Shown in pieces: positions 6,182 through 12,154 of a stretch of 12,154 nucleotides of DNA. This stretch comes from an uncultured Prevotella sp. (GTDB lineage Bacteria > Bacteroidota > Bacteroidia > Bacteroidales > Bacteroidaceae). The stretch covers positions 1 to 12,154 of the forward strand of contig CAJPTO010000075.1 in the NCBI GenBank assembly GCA_905373605.1. The letters run 5' to 3'. Made by a program: the position numbers and the translations under genes. Below the pieces are notes generated by a model. It did not search any database. It was not told where the DNA came from and saw nothing but the letters and a program-made list of their open reading frames with translations. The number at the start of each line of letters is the position of its first letter. Positions within the stretch are counted from its first letter, which is position 1.

Positions 6182-7045
6182 ATGCGCAACCTCTTTGCAT
6201 TCATAGCGCGGTACAACCATTGGTTCCTGTTTCTGGCCCTGGAGGTTGCAAGTGTGGTGCTGTTGTTCCAATATAACAGCTACCAAGGCAGCGTATGGTT
6301 TTCTTCGGCCAACGAAGTGGTGGGGAAAGTGTACGAGGCCAACTCGTGGATAGAGACGTTTTTCTCGCTCACGCAGGTCAATAAGGAGCTTACACAGCGC
6401 AACTTGCAGCTTGAACAGCAGCTCGTGGCCATGCAAGAGAAGCTCACCAAGGCCAAACACGACAGCCTGGACGTGGCGCAAACACAGAAACAGGCTCTCG
6501 AAGGCTTCAAACTTTATCCCGCTAGGGTGGTGAGCAACTCGCTTGACAAGAAAGACAACTTCATCACCATCGACAAAGGATGGGCCGACGGCATCAAGAA
6601 AGACATGGGCGTGGCCTGTGGAACGGGTGTTGTAGGCGTGGTTTACCTCGTGTCAAGAAACTATTCGGTGGTCATTCCCGTGCTTAACTCGCACTCCAAC
6701 ATCAGTTGTATGATCAGGGGGCGCGGTTATTTCGGCTATTTGCACTGGAACGGGGGCGACCCCGGCATCGCTTATGTAGACGATGTGCCGCGACATGCAC
6801 GCTTCGCTCTGGGTATGAACGTGGTGACAAGTGGATATTCGTCGATATTCCCACCGGGTGTGATGGTGGGAAAGATACTTCACGTGTTCAACTCGCCCAA
6901 CGGATTGTCTTATCGCCTGCAAATAAGGCTGGCTACCGATTTTGGCAAGCTGCGCGATGTGTGTGTAATAGACAATGCCGGCATGGAAGAGCGCCTGCAG
7001 ATGATGCGCGCCGTGCAAGACTCGCTTAAGGTGAAGCGCGAATAG
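6182..7045 (+). CDS. mreC: Rod shape-determining protein MreC
   Basis: Bitopic inner-membrane protein whose periplasmic part binds PBP2 and activates the RodA-PBP2 synthase. The 287 residues comprise a short cytoplasmic start, one membrane segment (about 14-31), a probable coiled coil (about 63-106, rich in Gln, Leu and Lys) that promotes dimers, and the beta domain (about 112-265). The hallmark NVVTSGYSSIFPPGVMVGKI (213-232) is present, as is KDNFITIDKGWADGIKKDMG (124-143). The length fits the family. The start ATG lies 4 nt after the mreB stop, so the two are one transcription unit and probably coupled. Confidence 0.95.
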   Translation: MRNLFAFIARYNHWFLFLALEVASVVLLFQYNSYQGSVWFSSANEVVGKVYEANSWIETFFSLTQVNKELTQRNLQLEQQLVAMQEKLTKAKHDSLDVAQTQKQALEGFKLYPARVVSNSLDKKDNFITIDKGWADGIKKDMGVACGTGVVGVVYLVSRNYSVVIPVLNSHSNISCMIRGRGYFGYLHWNGGDPGIAYVDDVPRHARFALGMNVVTSGYSSIFPPGVMVGKILHVFNSPNGLSYRLQIRLATDFGKLRDVCVIDNAGMEERLQMMRAVQDSLKVKRE

Positions 7046-7262
7046 GCCTCACATTGCTGGCTTGCATCTGCCTAACAGGCATCGCAATAGCCTGTGCGCA
7101 TGCGCCATTGCCGCTTCGCAGCTGTCTTAAGCTTGCGCATCAGCCAGCAATCATTAGGCAACATCAGCCGGCAATCATCAGGCAACATCAGCCACCAACA
7201 AGCTGAACACATACACAAATCAAGGCCATCAAGGCCATAACGCGGAGAGAAAGAAAACAGAC
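7046..7262. other. 217-bp mreC-mreD spacer
   Basis: This gap is unusually long inside an otherwise tight cluster. It contains a small hairpin (TGCCT-AAC-AGGCA, 7070-7082), the palindrome GCGCATGCGC (7096-7105) and a 24-bp tandem repeat (separate entry). I find no TAnnTTTG promoter and no convincing small gene on either strand. Confidence 0.6.
7138..7199 (+). repeat. 24-bp tandem repeat between mreC and mreD (about 2.6 copies)
   Basis: Two full units (7138-7161 and 7162-7185) start with CATCAGCC and end with AGGCAA, differing at two positions. A partial third copy (from 7186) repeats CATCAGCCACCAAC. The period is a multiple of three, but there is no start or open frame suggesting a gene, so I treat it as a non-coding duplication. 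Confidence 0.85.
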
Positions 7263-7763
7263 ATGACCATAGGCGTATTGAAAACATTGGGGACTTTCCT
7301 CGTATTCCTGTTGGTGCAGGTGCTGGTGCTCAACCAAGTGCACCTCTTCGACAGCGCAACACCCTTGCTATATATATATATGGTGTTGCTCTTTCCCCGA
7401 AACTACCCCAAGTGGGGCATGCTCCTTTGGGCCTTTGCCATGGGAATAGGGGTAGACATGTTCTCCAACACGCCTGGCGTGGCTGCCGCTTCGCTCACGC
7501 TGGTGGCATTGTTGCGGCCTTACCTCTTGGACCTTTTCATCCAAAGGGAAAGTGCCGAAGACCTCGTTCCCAGCATCAAGGTGTTGGGTTTCGGCCGATA
7601 TATGTTTTTTGCCTTCATCATCATCCTCACTTATTGCTTGCTGTTCTTCTCCTTGGAGGCCTTCTCGTTCTTCAATTGGATGCAATGGCTCTTTTGTGTG
7701 GGCGGCAGCACCCTGCTCACACTTGTTCTTGTGATGGTGTTAGACAATCTTAGGAGCAGATAA
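7263..7763 (+). CDS. mreD: Rod shape-determining protein MreD
   Basis: Small polytopic inner-membrane protein that works with MreC to control the elongation synthase. The 166 residues match the family length (about 160-175). About five hydrophobic segments are visible (roughly 8-25, 34-46, 52-66, 113-133 and 141-160). It has the typical arrangement of polar residues, with GIGVDMFSNTPGVAAAS (61-77) corresponding to the family's conserved D-x-P-G loop. Codons 36-40 are built on a (TA)6 run (7369-7381). The stop is 12 nt before the mrdA start. Sequence conservation in MreD is low, so the call leans partly on its position between mreC and mrdA. Confidence 0.92.
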   Translation: MTIGVLKTLGTFLVFLLVQVLVLNQVHLFDSATPLLYIYMVLLFPRNYPKWGMLLWAFAMGIGVDMFSNTPGVAAASLTLVALLRPYLLDLFIQRESAEDLVPSIKVLGFGRYMFFAFIIILTYCLLFFSLEAFSFFNWMQWLFCVGGSTLLTLVLVMVLDNLRSR

Positions 7764-7775
7764 GGAATAGCAGGC

Positions 7776-9626
7776 GTGAAAGATTTCGAACTAGACAAAA
7801 GACGATTGGTTATCGGTGGGGTCGCTGTTTTCATTGTTACGGTGTACCTCATCCGCCTGTTCACGCTCCAATTGCTCAGCGACGACTACAAGAAAAACGC
7901 CGACAGTAACGCCTTTCTCAAGAAAATCGAGTTCCCATCGCGCGGCGCCATCACCGACAGGCACGGACAATTGCTCGTGTATAACCAGCCCGCATACGAC
8001 ATCATGGTGGTGATGAACGAAGAGAAAGGCCGACTGGACACTCTCGAGTTTTGTAATGCCTTGGGCATTACCAAGGAATATTTCATCAAACGCATGGACG
8101 ACATCAAGGACAGAAGCAAAAATCCTGGCTATTCGCGCTTCACCGAACAGCTTTTCATGAGCCAATTGTCCGACAAGGAGTTCAGTGTTTTCCAAGAAAA
8201 GATTTTCCGTTTCCCTGGCTTCTACGTCCAAAAACGCAGCATTCGCCAATACCAATACCCCTACGCAGCACATGTTCTGGGCGACGTGGCCGAGGTATCG
8301 AAGGCCGATGTGGAGAACTCCGACTATTATCAGCCTGGAGATTACATCGGAAAGCTGGGTGTCGAGCGCAGTTACGAAGAGCAATTGCGAGGCGAAAAGG
8401 GCGTGCAGATACTTCTCAGGGATGCTCATGGCCGCATTCAAGGCAAGTATATGAACGGCAAACTCGACCGAAAACCTGTGGCTGGGAAGAACCTTACCCT
8501 GAGCATCGACATCAAACTTCAGGCTTTGGGCGAACGTTTGCTCGAAGGAAAGATAGGAAGTATCGTGGCCATTGAGCCTTCCACGGGCGAAGTGCTGTGC
8601 ATGGTGTCGTCACCTAGCTACGATCCGCGCATCATGGTGGGCAGGCAAAGGGGCAAAAACCACCTTGCTTTGTCGCGCGATGTGTGGAAACCCTTGCTCA
8701 ATCGTTCCATCATGGGGCAATATCCACCGGGGTCAACCTTCAAAACAAGCCAAGGTCTCACCTATATGACCGAAGGCATCATCGACCAAAACACGCTCTT
8801 CCCCTGTGCACACGGCTTCAATTACCGCGGATTGCACGTGGGATGCCACGGGCATGCCTCGCCAACAAACCTCGTACAGGCCCTTTGCACCTCGTGCAAC
8901 AGCTATTTTTGCTGGGGACTTTTCAAGATGATTGGCAACCGCCGACACTATCGTAGCGTGCAAGATGCCATGAACACTTGGCGCGATTACATGGTGAGCA
9001 TGGGCTTTGGCTACAAACTGGGCATCGACTTGCCGGGAGAAAAGCGCGGACTGATACCCAATGCTGCCTTCTATGACAAGGCTTACAAGGGCTCGTGGAA
9101 CGGATTGACCATCATCAGTATTTCTATTGGACAGGGAGAAGTGAACCTTACCCCGCTGCAAATTGCTAATCTCAGCGCAACAATAGCCAATCGCGGATAT
9201 TATTACGTGCCCCACGTGGTGCGTAAGGTGCAAGACGAACCGCTAGACACGCTTTATCGCCGCCGGCATTACACAAAGGCCAACCGTAAGGCTTACGAAT
9301 ATGTGGTGCAAGGAATGCGAGCGTCTGTCGTTGGCGGCACTTGCCACGCTGCAAACCGCTCAGACTATCTTGTTTGCGGCAAAACAGGTACAGCACAGAA
9401 CCGCGGACAAGACCATTCCGTGTTCATGGGCTTCGCACCGATGGACAATCCCAGGATTGCCATTGCCGTATATGTGGAGAATGGTGGTTTCGGAGCCACC
9501 TACGGCGTGCCTATTGGCTCGCTCATGATGGAACAATATATCAATGGTAAGCTCTCGCCCGCATCCGAAGCGCAAGCAAGTGTTTACCAAAGTAGGAGGA
9601 TTGCTTATGGCAAGACCAACAGATAG
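7776..9626 (+). CDS. mrdA: Penicillin-binding protein 2, elongasome transpeptidase
   Basis: Class B PBP anchored in the inner membrane that crosslinks peptidoglycan during side-wall growth, partnered with RodA. Of the 616 residues, 13-34 form the membrane anchor. The dimerisation (pedestal) domain begins at FPSRGAITDRHGQLLVYN (53-70). The transpeptidase domain carries all three catalytic motifs: STFK (320-323, nucleophile Ser320), SCN (373-375) and KTGTA (536-540). Length and order fit PBP2 (E. coli 633). The start is GTG at 7776; no ATG is available before the anchor, and a weak AAGGA (7762-7766) lies upstream, overlapping the mreD stop. The last 20 nt overlap the start of rodA. It is a beta-lactam target, and there is no sign of a defect. 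Confidence 0.96.
   Translation: MKDFELDKRRLVIGGVAVFIVTVYLIRLFTLQLLSDDYKKNADSNAFLKKIEFPSRGAITDRHGQLLVYNQPAYDIMVVMNEEKGRLDTLEFCNALGITKEYFIKRMDDIKDRSKNPGYSRFTEQLFMSQLSDKEFSVFQEKIFRFPGFYVQKRSIRQYQYPYAAHVLGDVAEVSKADVENSDYYQPGDYIGKLGVERSYEEQLRGEKGVQILLRDAHGRIQGKYMNGKLDRKPVAGKNLTLSIDIKLQALGERLLEGKIGSIVAIEPSTGEVLCMVSSPSYDPRIMVGRQRGKNHLALSRDVWKPLLNRSIMGQYPPGSTFKTSQGLTYMTEGIIDQNTLFPCAHGFNYRGLHVGCHGHASPTNLVQALCTSCNSYFCWGLFKMIGNRRHYRSVQDAMNTWRDYMVSMGFGYKLGIDLPGEKRGLIPNAAFYDKAYKGSWNGLTIISISIGQGEVNLTPLQIANLSATIANRGYYYVPHVVRKVQDEPLDTLYRRRHYTKANRKAYEYVVQGMRASVVGGTCHAANRSDYLVCGKTGTAQNRGQDHSVFMGFAPMDNPRIAIAVYVENGGFGATYGVPIGSLMMEQYINGKLSPASEAQASVYQSRRIAYGKTNR
9594..9599 (+). promoter_or_regulatory. Strong Shine-Dalgarno sequence for rodA
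   Basis: AGGAGG ends 7 nt before the ATG at 9607, an ideal distance. It fixes the rodA start against the in-frame ATG at 9544, which lies deep inside mrdA. The same bases encode Arg607-Arg608 of PBP2 as two AGG codons. Such perfect sites are uncommon in Bacteroidetes genes. Confidence 0.75.
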
Positions 9627-11079
9627 GCAACCCAGCATGCTTGGTTCGCTAGACTGGTGGACCGTTGGCATCTACCTTGCCTTGCTTGTCTTCGGCTGGG
9701 TAAGCGTTTGTGGTGCCAGTTACACCTATGGCGACACCGACATCTTCAGCCTAGAAACTCGCTCGGGCATGCAGATTGTGTGGATTGGCACGTCGATATG
9801 CCTGGGCTTTGTGCTGCTTACCCTCGACGACCGCTTCTACGAAACCTTTGCCTTCGTCATCTACGGGGCGATGTTGCTTTTGCTTTTCGCCACCATCTTC
9901 AATCCCCACGAGATAAAAGGCTCGCGCTCGTGGCTCGTTCTTGGCCCTTTGCGGCTGCAACCGGCCGAGTTTGCCAAGTTTGCCACCGCCTTAGCCGTGG
10001 CCAAACTGATGAGCATCTATGGCTTCACCATGAGCAATTGGAAGAATTTTGCATCCGCTTGCTTAGTGGTCATCTTGCCCATGCTCTTCATCGTGGCGCA
10101 AAAAGAAACAGGTTCGGCCTTGGTCTACCTCTCCTTTTTTCTCATGTTTTATCGCGAAGGCATGTCGGGGAGCTTCCTTTTCACGGGCGTCGCTATGGTG
10201 GTTTATTTCGTTGTGGGCGTGCGTTTCGAGCAAGTGATGCTCTGGGACACGCCAACTTCGCTCGGACGCTTCATCGTTTTGCTGCTCGTACAGCTCTTTA
10301 CGCTGGGCATGGTGCGCAGTTACACCCCCGATCGCGGCCGAACAACGCGCCTTGTGCTGCTTGGCCTGCTCTTCACCTGCCTTTGTTTGCTGGCTTCTAG
10401 GTATGTTTTACCCTTCGATGTCACCCTTGTACAGCTTGTTCTCACTGGTGCCTTGGTGTTTTGGCTGCTATTTCGTTGGCTCAGCGCGCGTGTTCGCAAC
10501 TATCTTTACGTGGCACTCTTCGCCGTTGGCTCAGTGATGTTCTTCTATTCTGTCGATTATGTGCTCAACGATGTGATGGAACCTCACCAGCGTGTACGCA
10601 TCAACGTGTTGCTAGGCTTGGAAGAAGACCTCGCCGGAGCAGGCTATAACGTGCACCAAAGCGAGATTGCCATTGGCTCGGGCGGACTCAAAGGCAAGGG
10701 ATTTCTTAACGGCACGCAAACAAAATTGAAGTTCGTACCCGAACAAGACACCGACTTCATCTTCTGCACCGTTGGCGAAGAAGAGGGATTTGTGGGTTCG
10801 GCCGCTGTTCTCCTGCTCTTCCTCGCCCTCATATTGCGCCTCATCAAGCTGGCCGAACGCCAACCATTCAAGTTCGGCCGCATCTATGGTTATTGTGTGT
10901 TGAGCATATTCCTCTTCCATGTCTTCATCAATGTGGGCATGGTGTTGGGACTTACGCCCGTAATCGGCATTCCCTTGCCGTTCTTCAGCTATGGCGGCTC
11001 CAGCTTATGGGGCTTCACGCTTTTGCTTTTCATCTTCTTGCGCATCGATGCCAGCCGCAACAAGTCGCGAAGACAATAG
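9607..11079 (+). CDS. rodA: SEDS peptidoglycan glycosyltransferase RodA
   Basis: Polytopic inner-membrane polymerase that extends glycan strands from lipid II, forming the elongation synthase with PBP2. About ten hydrophobic segments are visible over 490 residues. Family motifs are SRSWLVLGPLRLQPAEFAKF (106-125), QKETGSALVYL (165-175), GLKGKGFLNGTQTKLKFVPE (360-379), then QDTDFIF (380-386), followed by EEEGFVG (391-397), and GIPLPFFSYGGSS (454-466). Asp383 in TDFIF corresponds, as I recall the family, to the catalytic Asp of RodA proteins. The protein is about 120 residues longer than E. coli RodA. The extra length lies mainly between about 195 and 335 and includes additional hydrophobic segments (223-234, 249-263, 273-290, 299-315); longer RodA forms are, as I recall, normal in Bacteroidetes. 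It overlaps mrdA by 20 nt and has its own strong Shine-Dalgarno sequence. Confidence 0.96.
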   Translation: MARPTDRQPSMLGSLDWWTVGIYLALLVFGWVSVCGASYTYGDTDIFSLETRSGMQIVWIGTSICLGFVLLTLDDRFYETFAFVIYGAMLLLLFATIFNPHEIKGSRSWLVLGPLRLQPAEFAKFATALAVAKLMSIYGFTMSNWKNFASACLVVILPMLFIVAQKETGSALVYLSFFLMFYREGMSGSFLFTGVAMVVYFVVGVRFEQVMLWDTPTSLGRFIVLLLVQLFTLGMVRSYTPDRGRTTRLVLLGLLFTCLCLLASRYVLPFDVTLVQLVLTGALVFWLLFRWLSARVRNYLYVALFAVGSVMFFYSVDYVLNDVMEPHQRVRINVLLGLEEDLAGAGYNVHQSEIAIGSGGLKGKGFLNGTQTKLKFVPEQDTDFIFCTVGEEEGFVGSAAVLLLFLALILRLIKLAERQPFKFGRIYGYCVLSIFLFHVFINVGMVLGLTPVIGIPLPFFSYGGSSLWGFTLLLFIFLRIDASRNKSRRQ

Positions 11080-11253
11080 CTCGCACTATTTGATAGCTCC
11101 GTTGGACATACTTGTTTGCACGATCTGGCGACCGCTTATTGGAAAGAACGGAAACTATACACCGCTGAAAGCGCGTGAAGCGCATAGGCTTGTTCGGCAT
11201 GTCATCCAAGATGTTTTCAGCAAGTTTTCCGCGTTGAATGACGACTTTGCCAA

Positions 11254-11280
11254 CTTCCCACACGTGGTGGGAAGGCTTCC
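11254..11280 (+). terminator. Hairpin(s) downstream of rodA, possible terminator
   Basis: An 8-bp stem CTTCCCAC/GTGGGAAG (11254-11261 with 11267-11274) closes on the loop ACGTG. Its 3' arm can instead pair in GGAAG-G-CTTCC (11270-11280), so the two folds exclude each other. Only a weak T-containing tail (TTGT) follows. It may end the mre-rodA transcript, about 175 nt after the rodA stop. Confidence 0.45.
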
Positions 11281-11406
11281 TTGTGGCACTTATCCCGAAC
11301 AGCCGTTACGACATGTGTGAGAAGCACCGTTCAATATTCATCAAACAGCGCGACCAAGTGCATACATGAGGTCTGCTGAACGCACCAAATGACGCGGACG
11401 AAAACA

Positions 11407-11469
11407 AGCAATCGCCTTGTTGATGCAACAGATAGCAGCGTTACCACTTGCATCAACAAGGCGATTGCT
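11407..11469 (-). terminator. Perfect 22-bp inverted repeat, probable terminator of the minus-strand gene
   Basis: Arms at 11407-11428 and 11448-11469 are perfect reverse complements of 22 bp with a 19-nt spacer. Read on the minus strand, the stem is followed at once by TGTTTTC (11406-11400), a modest U-tract. This fits a rho-independent terminator about 115 nt downstream of the starch-binding gene's stop. On the plus strand no T-tract follows. The arms are longer than usual for a terminator, so a mobile-element remnant is also possible. Confidence 0.6.
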
Positions 11470-11473
11470 ATGT

Positions 11474-11500
11474 ATAAGCCCAATGCTTGGGTAAGCTTAT
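11474..11500. repeat. Bulged hairpin next to the 22-bp inverted repeat
   Basis: ATAAG-CCCAA (11474-11483) pairs with TTGGG (11487-11491) and CTTAT (11496-11500), leaving a TGC loop and a TAAG bulge. In the minus-strand transcript it comes just before the large hairpin. It may assist termination or stabilise the 3' end. Confidence 0.4.
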
Positions 11501-11584
11501 GGGCCTGTTGCGGCATTGCGCGTTGACAAACAACTACGCGTGCGCCACTGCTTTCTTAGCTGTGAAGTAGCGATGAGCAACACG

Positions 11585-12154
11585 CTACCTCACCACATGC
11601 TTTTTTCCACCGATGATATACACGCCCTTGGGCAGTGTCTTCAAGGCTTCATCCACGTTTGCTGTATGCCCTACAACCCTTCCGTCTATCGAGTAGACCG
11701 GTGTTTTCTTGGTCGAGGGCGTTTTTTGAAAGGGACGCTTGATGCCTGTTGTTACAGGTTTCACCACGCCTTGCATACCTTCCTCTGTGTAATAACCGCC
11801 GTTTTCGAAAGGCAAGTCGCCCGTTTGCGGGTTACCGTTGTTGCTGAAGATGATGCCTTCGTTGCCAGCTGGGTTTGCTGCTTTGTTCTTATTCCACGTC
11901 CATTTCCACACCTTTGTGCCATTGTCCGTAGTTCCTACCTCGGTACAAGCCACGCCTGGCCATTGGTTACCCGTGTAATTGTATTGTTTGTCCCATTGCC
12001 AGCAGGTTATTGTGCCCTTCCATCCGGCAGGAGCTTCAAAGAAAGCACACCGCTCGCCAACCTTAACCTGGCAGAACGCAGGAGCTTTAAAGCCTGCATC
12101 TTCGCCCTTGATGGCCTTAACGGCCGAAAGATCCACGCCCGTGCTCACATACAG
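11585..12154 (-). CDS. C-terminal part of a secreted starch-binding protein (CBM26-like, probable T9SS sorting signal)
   Basis: Only the last 189 residues lie in the window; the frame is open at the right edge with no credible start. Residues about 37-122 (FFEAPAGWKG, CWQWD, GNQWPGVACTE, WKWTWNK, GIIFSNNGNPQTGDLPF, GGYYT) have the spacing of a CBM26-type starch-binding module, including aromatic residues that could stack on glucose rings. The missing part is therefore probably an amylase-like GH13 enzyme, but that is inference. After a linker (130-150, Pro, Thr and Lys rich) comes TPVYSIDGRVVGHTANVDEA (151-170), then LKTLPKGVYIIGGKKHVVR (171-189), which closely resembles a type A T9SS C-terminal sorting domain as found on Prevotella exoproteins. 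That implies export to the outer surface with removal of the tail. Four cysteines (28, 36, 51 and 70) could form disulfides. The gene ends converging on rodA, with a probable terminator downstream. Confidence 0.8.
   Translation of the reverse strand: MYVSTGVDLSAVKAIKGEDAGFKAPAFCQVKVGERCAFFEAPAGWKGTITCWQWDKQYNYTGNQWPGVACTEVGTTDNGTKVWKWTWNKNKAANPAGNEGIIFSNNGNPQTGDLPFENGGYYTEEGMQGVVKPVTTGIKRPFQKTPSTKKTPVYSIDGRVVGHTANVDEALKTLPKGVYIIGGKKHVVR

Larger units (their letters stand above)
11080..11584. other. 505-bp convergent intergenic region after rodA
   Basis: The region lies between the 3' ends of rodA (plus) and the starch-binding protein gene (minus). It contains a hairpin pair at 11254-11280, a bulged hairpin at 11474-11500 and a perfect 22-bp inverted repeat at 11407-11469. 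Between 11080 and 11253 I see no recognised gene. Short open frames exist on both strands (for example minus 11263-11030), but they either overlap rodA or lack start context. Only the structures listed separately are supported. Confidence 0.7.

Noticed and set aside
6178..7105. Palindrome GCGCATGCGC at the mreC start (6178-6187) and after mreC (7096-7105)
   Set aside because: A 10-bp match in GC-rich sequence is weak evidence, and a near copy also occurs inside aroA (3747-3755).
9544..9606. Earlier in-frame ATG for rodA inside mrdA
   Set aside because: It would overlap mrdA by over 80 nt, whereas AGGAGG sits 7 nt before the ATG at 9607.
11030..11263. 77-codon minus-strand open frame after rodA
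   Set aside because: It overlaps the rodA 3' end antisense, has no recognisable domain, and its composition gives no support for coding.

Overview
The window looks like chromosomal DNA of a Bacteroidetes bacterium, most likely Prevotella or a close relative. The evidence is the protein sequences, two promoters of the Bacteroidetes type (TTTG / TAnnTTTG), a PorW/SprE-like lipoprotein, and a secreted starch-binding protein that ends in what looks like a type IX secretion (T9SS) sorting signal. The species cannot be fixed from this sequence.

Left part, minus strand, read from right to left. Positions 4030-2378 hold aroA (EPSP synthase) and, 3 nt behind it, a small membrane-anchored acidic protein with four clustered cysteines. 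A gene-free stretch follows (2377-1459, about 920 bp) that is almost entirely repeats. Two blocks of a 43-bp tandem repeat (six and eight units) flank a cluster of six short palindromes spaced exactly 22 bp apart. Beyond it lie a ZnuB-type metal ABC permease (1458-631) and the start of a TPR lipoprotein of the PorW/SprE type that runs off the left edge.

Middle and right part, plus strand. A divergent intergenic region (4031-4363) carries opposed promoters for aroA and for a PurH that consists only of the IMP cyclohydrolase domain (200 residues). After it comes the complete rod-shape and elongasome cluster mreB-mreC-mreD-mrdA(PBP2)-rodA (5155-11079). MreB is the cytoplasmic actin-like scaffold, MreC and MreD link it to the periplasm, and PBP2 (transpeptidase) with RodA (SEDS glycosyltransferase) make side-wall peptidoglycan. 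mreC and mreD are separated by a 217-bp gap with a short tandem repeat. mrdA and rodA overlap, with a strong Shine-Dalgarno sequence that is unusual for this phylum.

Right end. A convergent gene-free region (11080-11584) holds several hairpins, including a perfect 22-bp inverted repeat placed as a terminator. Beyond it, on the minus strand, is the C-terminal part of a secreted protein with a CBM26-like starch-binding module and a probable T9SS C-terminal signal. Its N-terminal part lies outside the window.

Most of the window is ordinary housekeeping sequence. The most unusual part is the nested repeat island at 1523-2366. I recognise no known system there. It is non-coding and has a regular architecture (8-bp octamers in 43-bp units, and 22-bp spaced palindromes) that deserves a genome-wide search.
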